34,311 nucleotides of DNA, from assembly GCA_007118695.1 (NCBI GenBank), contig SKRC01000197.1, positions 1-34,311 on the forward strand, given 5' to 3'. How positions within the stretch are numbered: the first letter of the stretch is position 1; each line of letters starts with the position of its first letter. The notes under the pieces are model-generated. The model saw nothing but the letters and a program-made list of their open reading frames with translations. It ran no database searches and was not told the origin of the DNA. Of the stretch, positions 6,686-14,553 are shown in pieces. The position numbers and the translations under genes were made by a program. The stretch comes from Balneolaceae bacterium (GTDB lineage: Bacteria > Bacteroidota > Rhodothermia > Balneolales > Balneolaceae).

Positions 6686-8372
6686 CTGTGATTATCCGTT
6701 GGAATTAATGTGAATGTTGGCCACGGACCACTGCTGTACTCTTTGTACGTTCCATTACTATCCCAAATCAAATTCCAGTACTGATTCCAGGTCTCGAATT
6801 CGGCAAGTATGAAGGTGGTCCACGGACCGGAGTTATGAAACCGGGTTCCCGGTGTAATGGCAAAGGTTCCGATCACGTGCAGCGAATCCAGATTTCCGAT
6901 TTGCTCGATGCGGCGCAGAAAAAACCCAGTGATTGAAAAAGGATCATCATTGTCACCTGAGATTCCGGCAAAAGCATCTTTTTGACCGGTCTTAAGTTTT
7001 TTCATAGCCAGGCGGGTTCGATGATTCAGCTCGGCAAATCTTTTTTTCTGTTCTTCGCTGTGACTGAACATCAAATCAAATAGAGATTGCCCTGTTAATG
7101 TTGCGACCAACCTTGTGTCATCTGCTGTCAGATTCATATTTCCTCCATTCAGATAATATTTGCCGGCTCTGATCTGGGCAGTTTCCGGACTCGATTTGAT
7201 ATCCCTTTCCACCAATGGCGGCATTGTAAATTTCGAATCAAAAGTTGCGGACAAAATATTTCCACTAAGGCTTGCCGCCGGGACCATCGACGTATTCCAT
7301 GGATATAGAAGAAAAGATCTGACTCAGGCAGCCATACAAAGTCAGCTTCAAAAATGCGGTTACTACCGCTGTGAGCAATCACTTTTCCCCAGCGGTTATG
7401 ATCGTAAACTACCCAGCCGTATCCGTAATCAGAGAAACCGTTATTCTCCCGTACATAGCCTGTTGTCCAGCGCCTGGCTACATCTATATCCAAAACACCA
7501 CGTCCCTGAACGGTTTTTAGCCATTTAATCATGTCATCCACGGTGGTGTGCAATCCGCCATTTGCCCTTAAAACCCAATTGGGACCGTCTTCAATCCACA
7601 CCCGTTTATAAACTTTCCCCCACGTTTCTCCATTTCGATAACCGACAGCCATTTCATCAGGGTCCCAGTCCGGAAGAATGTAGCGGGTGTTTGTCATACC
7701 GGATGGCAGTAACAGATCGTTTCGCAGAAAGGTCTCGTAATTGACTCCTGAAACCTGTTCTACGATCATGCCAAGCAGAGAGTAACCGGAGTTGGAATAT
7801 CGATAACCGGTACCGGGATCAAAATATAATGGCTCAGCCAGCACCCTGTCGAGATAGGGTTGTTTTTCCATGGGATCTTCGTCTCTGCCCACACCACCCA
7901 CCAAACCGGATGAATGCGTAAGTAACTGGTGAATGGTGATATTCTGCTTCTCTTCGGGAACCTGTTCGAAATATTTTGTTATGGGATCGTCGACAGACAG
8001 CTCTCCGCGGCTCTCCAGAAGCAGGATAGCCGCTCCTGTAAACTGCTTGGTAATTGATGCACTCGTCTGAATGGTTCCCGGTGTATAGGGTTGCCGGGTT
8101 TCACGGTTTGCATAGCCGTAGCCTTTTCTCAGGATGATTTCATCGCCTTCGCTGACAATGATCGCCCCGGAAAATCCAAGGCCTTCCATTGCAGAGAGAT
8201 AGCGGTTAATGTTCAATGCCGTTTTGGAGTTCCCGGCTACCCATTCCATGGACTGAATTGGTTTTTCAACTCTGTTGTGAGTTACATTTTCACTTTTCAA
8301 CGTACATGCTGCCAATATGAGACAACATTGCAATAATAGTAAGTACAGTTTTTTCTTTATCATCGTGTTCAA
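6650..8372 (-). pseudogene. Lipoprotein serine hydrolase (class C beta-lactamase fold), frameshifted and 3'-truncated
   Basis: The N-terminal frame (7296-8372) has a lipoprotein signal with lipobox LAAC (C23). It also has the serine beta-lactamase/DD-peptidase-like triad: SITK (S106-K109), YSN (192-194) and HSG (334-336). After ESDLFFYIHG the frame is lost. One missing A near 7294-7296 restores NTSMVPAASLSGNILSATF and the C-terminal domain, which runs in the other frame down to about 6650 (NHSYIGVRQGGDWQ). There it meets the truncated toxin gene, so the natural 3' end is also missing. Such proteins are usually esterases or peptidases acting in the periplasm. The real N-terminus may be M1 or M4. 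Confidence 0.82.
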
Positions 8373-8626
8373 ATATTTTGATGTAATAAATTTGTTTTTG
8401 CGCTGGTTTGATTTTTTTCAGATATCTCATCGCAGTTCAGATCATTATTGAAACAGTGCTACAGTGCTGGATCAAGCATCTGTTCTCACAGATCAAATCA
8501 GGAACTCTCAGACAGATCCGGTTCCTATTGAGGGTTAAAGTCTTTTCGGCTATTGATTTGGAGATGTGTCTGGAGGGTTATATACATGAACCTGAAAAGG
8601 AACCCGCCGAATTTTAGGCCGAAATA

Positions 8627-9085
8627 CTATGGAGCGTTGATTGAAATTCCACCGGCAAGAGGCAGAAGAGAGACAATGAAATTGAGCGCCGGTTTATATT
8701 TCAGGTCAGGGGTGTATGCTTTCGATACATTTCCGGGACTTCTAAAAAGAAAAGGACTATCTAAAGTAAGCTTTACAAGAGCTGCTTCAATGTGAGTAAC
8801 TCCCTGCTTAAGAACGGCTGGGCCACTTGTATTTGCGGATGGTACCTTTTCCTCAACCGTTTCTTTAAAAATCAGATCATGGAAATCATTCGAATGTTTG
8901 GAATCTTCATCTGCAGGATTTTGATAACTATGTATCGAGGAGTATTCAGTTTCAAGCAGGTCAGGGTACAAAAACTCGTTTTCATCTGAGTCTGAACCAG
9001 GCAGCACAAAAGAACAGAATGCTATTCCACACAGTGCCACTAAAAAGCGGTATAAAGAAAGGGTATGTTTTCTAGAAGATTTCAT
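8627..9085 (-). CDS. Predicted exported protein, unrecognised
   Basis: 152 residues with a basic start and a hydrophobic stretch (LYRFLVALCGIAFCSFVLPG), consistent with a signal peptide or membrane anchor. An acidic low-complexity part (SDSDENEFLYPDLLETEYSS) and a more hydrophobic C-terminus (FIVSLLPLAGG) follow. No family recognised. The ATG at 9085 is the first usable start. The 254 bp between this gene and the serine hydrolase hold no gene I can support. It could be a short-lived or lineage-specific gene. Confidence 0.5.
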   Translation of the reverse strand: MKSSRKHTLSLYRFLVALCGIAFCSFVLPGSDSDENEFLYPDLLETEYSSIHSYQNPADEDSKHSNDFHDLIFKETVEEKVPSANTSGPAVLKQGVTHIEAALVKLTLDSPFLFRSPGNVSKAYTPDLKYKPALNFIVSLLPLAGGISINAP

Positions 9086-9219
9086 TCCGTGAATTGAGAT
9101 GATAACAAAAAAATCGGTTAAAGGTTTTGATGATTGTCATTACTTACCCAAAGTCAATGAACCGGAATAAATTCTGGAATATTTTTAATCCTGACATAAA
9201 CATTGATTCAGGATTACTA

Positions 9220-9897
9220 ATGAAATCAACCAATCAAACTGCCAGAATTGCGGGTTTAATCTACCTTCTACTCTCCGTTACCGGAGCTTTCAGCATTTAA
9301 TACATTCCCTCCCGGTTTATCAATTGGGCAGATCCGTCTATGACCATCAGCCAAATTGAAAGCGCCGAATCTCTATTCCGGCTTGGTTTATACAGCGGGC
9401 TGATGTCAAACCTGTTTTTCCTGGTATTGCCTTTGGTTTTGTATGTGCTTCTGAAACCGGTGAACAAAAATATGGCCGGATTAATGGTTCTGTTTGCGGT
9501 GATCAGCATACCGGTTACCTTAATCGCTCTCAGCCATCTGTTTGATGTTCTTGCTCTGTTAAATGGGAGCGGAACCGTTATGAATACGGAACTTCTGGAG
9601 ACCCGGGTGATGATGTCGCTCCAATCCTACACCAGCGGAACATTTGTGGCTACTCTCTTTTGGGGGCTTTGGCTTTTTCCGTTTGGATTCCTGGTTTACA
9701 AATCCGGGTTTTTGCCCAAATTCTTCGGCATCTTTCTGATGGCGGGCTGCTTCGGCTATCTGATCGATTTCACAGGGTTGGCTCTTTTCCCTGAATGGTA
9801 TGGGTCGACCGGTATATCCGGTTTCATCCATTTTCCATCCGCCATCGGGGAGATCGGGATCTGTTTCTGGCTGCTGATTATGGGGGTGAAGGAATAG
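9220..9897 (+). pseudogene. DUF4386 membrane protein with an in-frame ochre stop after codon 26
   Basis: From ATG 9220 the frame gives MKSTNQTARIAGLIYLLLSV, the first membrane helix of DUF4386 proteins, then GAFSI and TAA (9298-9300). The same frame continues without shift as YIPSRFINWADPSM and the rest of the family, with five more membrane segments up to FIHFPSAIGEIGICFWLLIM. One base change (for example TTA to TAA) explains the break. A restart at ATG 9340 would give a 185-residue product lacking the first helix. Function of the family is unknown. It converges on the ParDE operon. Confidence 0.8.
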
Positions 9898-9959
9898 CAG
9901 GGAGGGGTCTGGGAGATCAGAAAGGAGGACGATTTTTATGTTGCTGTGGGTGTAGTTTG

Positions 9960-10259
9960 TTATTCTGTTATTCTGTTTTTCAGATCCATTCGTTCGTGTA
10001 AAATTCTGGTGATTTCAATCATGCCGGGGTTAATTTTACGATAGAATATGATGTGTCTGTTTGCCTTCAGTCCGAATAAATCGGTTCTAATTCCCTCATA
10101 GTTTTTCCCTAATGCAGGATTGTCAGCTATGTTTTGACAGAAATCAAGTAACATATTGTAATACTTGTCAGCTTGATCTTCCGACCATTTGTCAAACGTG
10201 TAGTCCCAAATTCTGTTCAGGTCCTCCACAGCTTTGTTGGTCAGCCGGAATTCAGCCAT
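9960..10259 (-). CDS. parE: ParE-family toxin
   Basis: 99 residues with the RelE/ParE fold signature. It opens AEFRLTNKAVEDLNRIWDYT, has a central ADKYYNMLLDFCQNIADNPALG helix pair, then NYEGIRTDLFGLKANRHIIFYR and the ending ITRILHERMDL. ParE toxins inhibit DNA gyrase; related RelE proteins cleave mRNA, and this sequence fits the ParE side. It lies directly behind the antitoxin gene with an 8-nt overlap, so both come from one transcript. Confidence 0.88.
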   Translation of the reverse strand: MAEFRLTNKAVEDLNRIWDYTFDKWSEDQADKYYNMLLDFCQNIADNPALGKNYEGIRTDLFGLKANRHIIFYRKINPGMIEITRILHERMDLKNRITE

Positions 10260-10512
10260 TCTTTCTTTTTTCCGCCTTTAATTCCTCAAGATTCTTTTTG
10301 GGGTCGAAATCGTGTGCAATTCCACTATCGATTCCTTCCTGAATGGCGTTTTTCAATGCAAGAGCCTTGCTTTCTTCGTTTTCCAATAGCCGAAGTCCTG
10401 CCCTGATTACTTCACTTACATTTTTGTACCTGCCAGCAGAGACCTGACTTTGAACAAATTGGTCGAAATAATTTCCGAGTGATATGGATGTATTCTTACT
10501 CATCTGTGTCAT
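10252..10512 (-). CDS. parD: ParD-family antitoxin (ribbon-helix-helix)
   Basis: 86 residues with the ParD-type ribbon-helix-helix: NTSISLGNYFDQFVQSQVSAG forms the DNA-binding strand and first helix, and GRYKNVSEVIRAGLRLLE the second helix. An acidic and flexible C-terminal half (DFDPKKNLEELKAE) would bind ParE. ATG 10512 is used; the fourth codon (ATG 10503, MSKNTSISL) is an equally good start. The perfect palindrome 17 bp upstream is a fitting operator for autorepression. Confidence 0.88.
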   Translation of the reverse strand: MTQMSKNTSISLGNYFDQFVQSQVSAGRYKNVSEVIRAGLRLLENEESKALALKNAIQEGIDSGIAHDFDPKKNLEELKAEKRKNG

Positions 10513-10528
10513 TCTTTTTGTTAAAAAT

Positions 10529-10543
10529 TACCAATAATTGGTA
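10529..10543. promoter_or_regulatory. Palindromic operator upstream of parDE
   Basis: TACCAATAATTGGTA is a perfect 7+7 palindrome about a central base, immediately upstream of the antitoxin start. Ribbon-helix-helix antitoxins normally bind such sites to repress their own operon. Confidence 0.6.
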
Positions 10544-10703
10544 TATCTTTCAAGTTACATACATATCACCATATAAAAATTCCTGTTATCCTTTCATTTA
10601 AGAGTATAAAGTGAAGAAATCGGATAGTGTAACAACCGCAAAAGAACGCAAAGTGCGCAAAACTCAGATTATTAAAGAATGTAGTGGTAGCAACACTGGT
10701 CGA

Positions 10704-10766
10704 GTAGCCATCGGAGAAATCGGGATCTGTTTCGGGTTGTTAATTATGTATGTAAAGGAAACGTAA
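10704..10766 (+). pseudogene. 3' tail of a second DUF4386 gene
   Basis: Twenty codons read VAIGEIGICFGLLIMYVKET and stop. They align with the last codons of the DUF4386 gene at 9838-9897 (SAIGEIGICFWLLIMGVKE), matching at most positions but diverged in DNA. Only the C-terminal end survives; the rest is absent upstream. It ends 3 bp before the stop of the convergent Crp/Fnr remnant, so this may preserve an ancestral convergent gene junction. Confidence 0.7.
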
Positions 10767-10768
10767 GA

Positions 10769-10878
10769 TCACCCAAAATCTTTCTCTGAAATCCGTTTCC
10801 TGATCCGGCTCAGCGATTCCGGGGTTATGCCAAGGTAGCTGGCTATCTGATGCTGGGGGACACGCTGAATCAGATCGG
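10769..10878 (-). pseudogene. C-terminal helix-turn-helix fragment of a Crp/Fnr-family regulator
   Basis: About 36 codons read [20 protein letters not shown], then [18 protein letters not shown] and stop. This is the recognition-helix end of Crp/Fnr proteins (consensus [22 protein letters not shown]). The cyclic-nucleotide-binding domain and most of the gene are gone. The open frame runs into the end of the DUF1697 gene, where the join must lie (about 10870-10880). Confidence 0.7.
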
Positions 10879-11421
10879 GCAGTCTTTTGCAATCTCAAAA
10901 ATCTTGTTCGTGGTTCTCCAGTTCCGGATTGTCATTTGCTGGTACACGGGTTTGGAAGGCAGTTTGTTCAGCATGCTTTTGGTCAGGTGTTCTGCTGTTC
11001 TGCGATAATAAATCACATCGGGGCCTTCCCATGCATGATCCACATTTTCCTTAACCGGAATCTCATCTATGGCTTCCGGGGCAGTTAACGGAGTTTTCAG
11101 GTACAGAACATCATATTTAAAATTTTCTTGATCTTCCCCAAAGCCGGAAGGAGCATCAGCAATTATGCGTTCAAGTTCATTGTAACGGATCAGAACAACA
11201 GGATTATGATAATCAAAGGTATTGCGAAGAGTTGTCTGTATTTCATCCAGAAGGGTATCCCTGTTTTGTATATCGGAGTTTAAAATCACATTTCCACTCT
11301 GGATGTAGGTCTGCACATCGTTGAAACCTGTGCTCAGCAAACATTCCCTCAGATCAGCCATTTTGATGATGTTCTTCCCGCCAACATTGATTCCGCGAAG
11401 CAGTGCAATGTGTGTAGTCAT
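10870..11421 (-). CDS. DUF1697 family protein
   Basis: 183 residues with the full DUF1697 pattern: [20 protein letters not shown], then [27 protein letters not shown], and near the end [14 protein letters not shown] with [12 protein letters not shown]. The family is widespread and of unknown biochemical function. The last residues (FEIAKDCPI) run into the Crp/Fnr remnant, so the final two or three codons may be altered, but the domain is complete. No operon partner. Confidence 0.88.
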   Translation of the reverse strand: MTTHIALLRGINVGGKNIIKMADLRECLLSTGFNDVQTYIQSGNVILNSDIQNRDTLLDEIQTTLRNTFDYHNPVVLIRYNELERIIADAPSGFGEDQENFKYDVLYLKTPLTAPEAIDEIPVKENVDHAWEGPDVIYYRRTAEHLTKSMLNKLPSKPVYQQMTIRNWRTTNKIFEIAKDCPI

Positions 11422-11459
11422 AGCAGAGAAAATGAATTGTCATGTATCTGAAAGAGAAA

Positions 11460-11588
11460 TTAATTTACCATATTATAGCAGATGCATTGAAAAATAAAAA
11501 GCCGGTCGAAGCTTGCCCCCAAGAATTTACGGTATTCTGAAATCCACTCATCAATGTCCTTCAACGGTTCGGGATGAAGTCGGCATTG
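11460..11588 (-). pseudogene. C-terminal fragment of an ArsR-family regulator
   Basis: The frame LHPEPLKDIDEWISEYRKF followed by LGASFDRL matches the end of ArsR-type winged-helix repressors (consensus LNPEPLxEIDEWLxxYRxFWExxFDRL). The tryptophan after the YRKF motif is replaced and the tail after FDRL (FIFQCIC...) looks foreign. The DNA-binding part is missing. The fragment begins where the VOC N-terminal fragment ends. Confidence 0.6.
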
Positions 11589-11623
11589 CCGTTGAATATG
11601 AGGTATGGATTGATGGTTTTCAT
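11561..11623 (-). pseudogene. N-terminal fragment of a PhnB-like VOC gene
   Basis: ATG 11621-11623 opens MKTINPYLIFNGNA, the typical first strand of PhnB-like VOC proteins (compare VPYISFQGNC in the intact gene at 3398). The frame then runs DFIPNR and stops because the DNA switches to the ArsR C-terminus in another frame. It marks a 5'-to-3' deletion join near 11583-11588. Confidence 0.55.
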
Positions 11624-11681
11624 GCAAGTATCTGTTTATTGGTTTCGATTGATTTAATTGGATGTTGATTCTTTGTGAAAG

Positions 11682-11924
11682 TCAAACCATGCTTGACGGT
11701 CGCAGCCTTGCTAAATCTCTGATCCCCTGGTGTCTGCGATGCAGTATCAACATGGTAATAATTCCAAATAGAAATAATGACGTTGTGGTTTCGATCAAAT
11801 GACTGAACCTCACACTTGCATCAGGCATCAATGGATTTGGAAGAATCATACCCAAATTGGGAATCGCAAATAACAGACCGGTCAGCATTGCGGTTTGCCA
11901 TAAGCAATCGGTTAAAACGTCCAT
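11682..11924 (-). CDS. Small or truncated membrane protein, unrecognised
   Basis: 80-codon frame with two hydrophobic spans (WQTAMLTGLLFAIPNLGMIL and TTTSLFLFGIITMLIL) joined by NPLMPDASVRFSHLIE, then a basic tail. It overlaps the 3' end of the barrel remnant by 13 nt. It could be a genuine small gene or the 3' part of a longer membrane-protein gene cut by the same rearrangements. No family recognised. Confidence 0.35.
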   Translation of the reverse strand: MDVLTDCLWQTAMLTGLLFAIPNLGMILPNPLMPDASVRFSHLIETTTSLFLFGIITMLILHRRHQGIRDLARLRPSSMV

Positions 11925-12213
11925 CCCACATGTACCGTCGGAAACGGCCGGATGGATGCCTGCTCAAATACCTGTCCGTCAATCTCTATATCATTTGCAT
12001 TGAACAAGTAGCTCAGTCCGAACCAGGGTTTGATAAACAGGTTTCGGGTTGCCTTGAATTTGTAGCCGAAGTTGATACCAGCTCCGAACTGTGTTACCGA
12101 AGTTTCATTTCCCGTTTCATCCAGTCTTATACGTGATGAAGTGAGATCAATTCCGGCCCCGGTGTAAAGGCCTTTGTCGGTACCACTGAATGGCCGGTAC
12201 CTGACCAATCCGG
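11912..12213 (-). pseudogene. C-terminal half of an outer-membrane beta-barrel protein
   Basis: About 97 codons read RYRPFSGTDKGLYTGAGIDL, then TQFGAGINFGYKFKATRNLF, FIKPWFGLSYLF and the ending FPTVHVGWTF. Alternating polar/apolar strands with a terminal aromatic residue are typical of eight-stranded OmpW/porin-like barrels. The signal peptide and first strands are absent; upstream the DNA changes frame into an AraC-type sensor gene at about 12213. Confidence 0.65.
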
Positions 12214-12488
12214 AGGGCTGTGATGTAGAAGAGCATCAGCGGGCCCAACAGCAGTACAAAAGGAGCACCGATACGAATCAGGTGGGGTGCCGATTGATAC
12301 GCTCCTGTTGCCCCGAGGCCGGCGCCGAGGATGATCAGACTGAAGACCAGCATCAACAGGGAGAGAATCCTGTTCGGCCGGCGGTTCTCTGCGGGAAAGC
12401 CGTTCAGCAACACCACCAGGAACAACCCCTGCACACCTGCAATGAGATGAATGTAGCCGATTAAGGTTATCCACTGATCTTCGTTCAT
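12213..12488 (-). pseudogene. N-terminal membrane domain of an AraC-family regulator, truncated
   Basis: From ATG 12488: MNEDQWITLIGYIHLIAGVQ opens a multi-span membrane domain, continuing LFLVVLLNG, the NRRPNRILSLLMLVFSLIIL helix, and IRIGAPFVLLLGPLMLFYIT. This is the membrane sensor half of Bacteroidota AraC-type regulators, where four to seven helices precede the C-terminal HTH. After about 92 codons (YITALRIG) the DNA joins the barrel gene out of frame; the HTH half is gone. Confidence 0.68.
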
Positions 12489-12699
12489 GGCGAATAAGTC
12501 AATGTGAGTCTAATTTCATAGTTTGAACAGATCGTCAAAGTATAGATAAAACCTTTGCTAAACTTTTAAAATAGCGCACCCTTCAATTTCCCGACCTAAG
12601 CTCATCCACTCCGGGTTGAACTGCACCACACGGTTATTCAAACTCTGAGACGTCTCTGCCGTAAACACACTCTGCTGCAGTTCGATGATGATCGGGTAG

Positions 12700-12845
12700 T
12701 TTCTGAATGGAGCAGGAATAAAACCAGCCGTTTGAAAGTTCTCTTGAAATTTTGGTGCCAAATGTTCCATTGGTCGTATCCCCTATAATTGTGGCATTGG
12801 GCAGTGTTTTGGCAGCTTTCACCATTCTTTCGGCAGCGCTTATAC
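12700..12845 (-). pseudogene. S41-family peptidase fragment
   Basis: The frame ISAAERMVKAAKTLPN then ATIIGDTTNGTFGTKISREL and SNGWFYSCSIQK matches the catalytic part of S41 (C-terminal processing-like) peptidases, beginning at the SAAE nucleophile motif and running through GDTTNG. Both ends are cut: upstream it abuts the stop of the MDR gene, downstream it runs into an unrelated open frame (NYPIIIELQQSVFTAETSQS..., 12558-12700) that I cannot identify. Confidence 0.6.
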
Positions 12846-12854
12846 GGCACGGTT

Positions 12855-13832
12855 TCAATGCCGGGTTGTATCCTCCGGATCTAATGTAATTACGACGTTC
12901 CCGGTTTTTTGGCCTGTATTGACATATTGGAAAGCTTCAGGAATCTGTTCAAAACTATAACGCCGGTCTATAACCGGTTTGAACCTGCCCGACTCTGCCA
13001 GGTCTTTCAGATATTGAATCATCTCCTGATCAATCACCGGAATCGGGAACAGAACTTTTTTGCCCCCAAACAGGGGGGTGAAAATCGCAAGGAAGGGGTT
13101 TTGAGCAAAAGGGCCAAGATCGGTTGAGACGTAGATTCCGCCTTTCCTGAGCAACGGTTTACACTGCCTGAACGAACTTTTTCCTACTGCATCAAATACT
13201 ACGTGATAGGTCTTTTCCGATCGGGTGAAATCCTGTCTGGTGTAATCAATGACCTCGTCGGCGCCCAGCGATTTTATGAGGTCGATATTTTTGGAATCAC
13301 AAACAGCCGTCACCTCAGCACCGATTGCTTTCACGATTTGCAGTGCTGCTGACCCGATGGCACCGGTAGCCCCGTAAATGAGAACCTGTTGACCGGCTTG
13401 AATGCCGGCTTTTCTGATAAAGTTCAGGGCGTAGTGAGCTCCTTCCGACATTGGAGCCGCTTCCTTGTAAGTCATTCCATCCGGAATCGAGGCGACTGCC
13501 CCATATTCGGTCATTGTTAAATACCCGGCATGCGCAGTAAACTCTGCAAAGCCAAACACTCTGTCTCCGGGTTTAAATGAGGTTACATCCTTGCCTGCGG
13601 CTTCAACCCGGCCGGCAAATTCACTGCCGAGTATCCTGTTTTTGGGTCTGAGCAACCCGGTAAAAAAACGTGCGATGAACGGGCTTGCCCTGAGGAATCC
13701 GTCGTCGGTCCGGTTCACCGTGGTTGCGTGGACCTTTATAAGGATTTCCCTCTCTTTGGGAACCGGGTCAGACACTTCCATTAGCTGAAGCAATTCAGGA
13801 AGGCCATATTTTGTATGTATAAATGCTTTCAA
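12855..13832 (-). CDS. Zinc-independent MDR-family NAD(P) oxidoreductase (quinone-reductase-like)
   Basis: 325 residues, full length for the medium-chain dehydrogenase/reductase family. The N-terminal GroES-like domain has ILIKVHATTVNRTDDG and ILGSEFAGRVEAAG. The Rossmann domain has VLIYGATGAIGSAALQIVKA, LGADEVIDYT and FDAVGKSSF. The structural zinc cysteine cluster is absent, placing it with quinone-reductase-like, non-zinc members. The ending YVNTGQKTGNVVITLD is typical of the family. Substrate unknown. Confidence 0.9.
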   Translation of the reverse strand: MKAFIHTKYGLPELLQLMEVSDPVPKEREILIKVHATTVNRTDDGFLRASPFIARFFTGLLRPKNRILGSEFAGRVEAAGKDVTSFKPGDRVFGFAEFTAHAGYLTMTEYGAVASIPDGMTYKEAAPMSEGAHYALNFIRKAGIQAGQQVLIYGATGAIGSAALQIVKAIGAEVTAVCDSKNIDLIKSLGADEVIDYTRQDFTRSEKTYHVVFDAVGKSSFRQCKPLLRKGGIYVSTDLGPFAQNPFLAIFTPLFGGKKVLFPIPVIDQEMIQYLKDLAESGRFKPVIDRRYSFEQIPEAFQYVNTGQKTGNVVITLDPEDTTRH

Positions 13833-14193
13833 TTTTGTCCTGGAATGATCCCGGTAACAATAGTATAAGAAGTCCCTTCAGCATATTTTGGATTGCAGAT
13901 CACAATATAATTATAATCGACCTCCTGACTTGCTCATTATCATCATTTCCTAATCTAAATCCAACGCTAACAAAGAATTTTCCCCAGGGGATTACTATGT
14001 GAAAAATGTTTGCCTTTCTCAATGAGTTGAATCCCGATTTTCTGAAACCCGATCAGCTTCAATTCGTACCAAGTGACCATGGAAACTTTGAATTAATTAA
14101 GTATGACCGATCGTATGGGCTTTAACCTAATAAATGAAGTGCCTTTTATCAGGCAGATTTTTTATAAATCCATAGAGATAAAACAGTTTCGTT
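13833..14193. other. 361-bp gap with a possible short ORF or remnant
   Basis: No gene I can name. A plus-strand frame at 14006-14125 gives 39 codons (MFAFLNELNPDFLKPDQLQF, then VPSDHGNFELIKYDRSYGL) with protein-like composition, and just upstream another frame reads NKEFSPGDYYVKN. They could be two pieces of one frameshifted remnant. Confidence 0.3.
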
Positions 14194-14553
14194 ATGGATG
14201 AAAAGCTGAAAAATTATCTATCTGTGACTTTTTGGGCTTTAGCATTGGTAATTATATCACTCGTAATCACAGTCATGACCAGAGAAGTTGAACTAAGTTT
14301 TGACCCGGTTCTCCCTTATTGGTGTGCTCTCCTCTTGATCTTTGCATTAATCCAGTACAAATCAGTGATTTCGGCCCTATTATTAAGCATTCCATTGTTG
14401 AAATTCTCAGTACTGCCGGCAGTGGGATTTTCCGATATACAAAATAATCCCAATAATCAGAATCTATTGAACAGCGATTACTATTACATGGCTGGAGTTT
14501 GTATTGTTGTGGCTTTGGGTTTCATTAAACTAATTTTAAAACTTAATGAATGA
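14194..14553 (+). CDS. Small integral membrane protein, unrecognised
   Basis: 119 residues with four hydrophobic segments (VTFWALALVIISLVITVM, YWCALLLIFALIQY, VISALLLSIPLLKFSVLP, and YMAGVCIVVALGFIKLIL). A loop NNPNNQNLLNSDYYY separates the third and fourth. No family recognised. Its last eight bases overlap the start of the next membrane-protein gene, so the two are probably one operon. Confidence 0.65.
   Translation: MDEKLKNYLSVTFWALALVIISLVITVMTREVELSFDPVLPYWCALLLIFALIQYKSVISALLLSIPLLKFSVLPAVGFSDIQNNPNNQNLLNSDYYYMAGVCIVVALGFIKLILKLNE

Noticed and set aside
4845-9300. Alternative genetic code or stop-codon readthrough (TAG in AlkD, TAA in DUF4386 and the deoxyribosyltransferase)
   Set aside because: Both TAG and TAA also end clearly intact genes here (for example 9897 and 33914), and the affected genes carry other lesions.
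12174-12464. Plus-strand 96-codon ORF opposite the AraC/barrel join
   Set aside because: Shadow of the minus-strand coding sequence; composition is Q/E-rich without family pattern.
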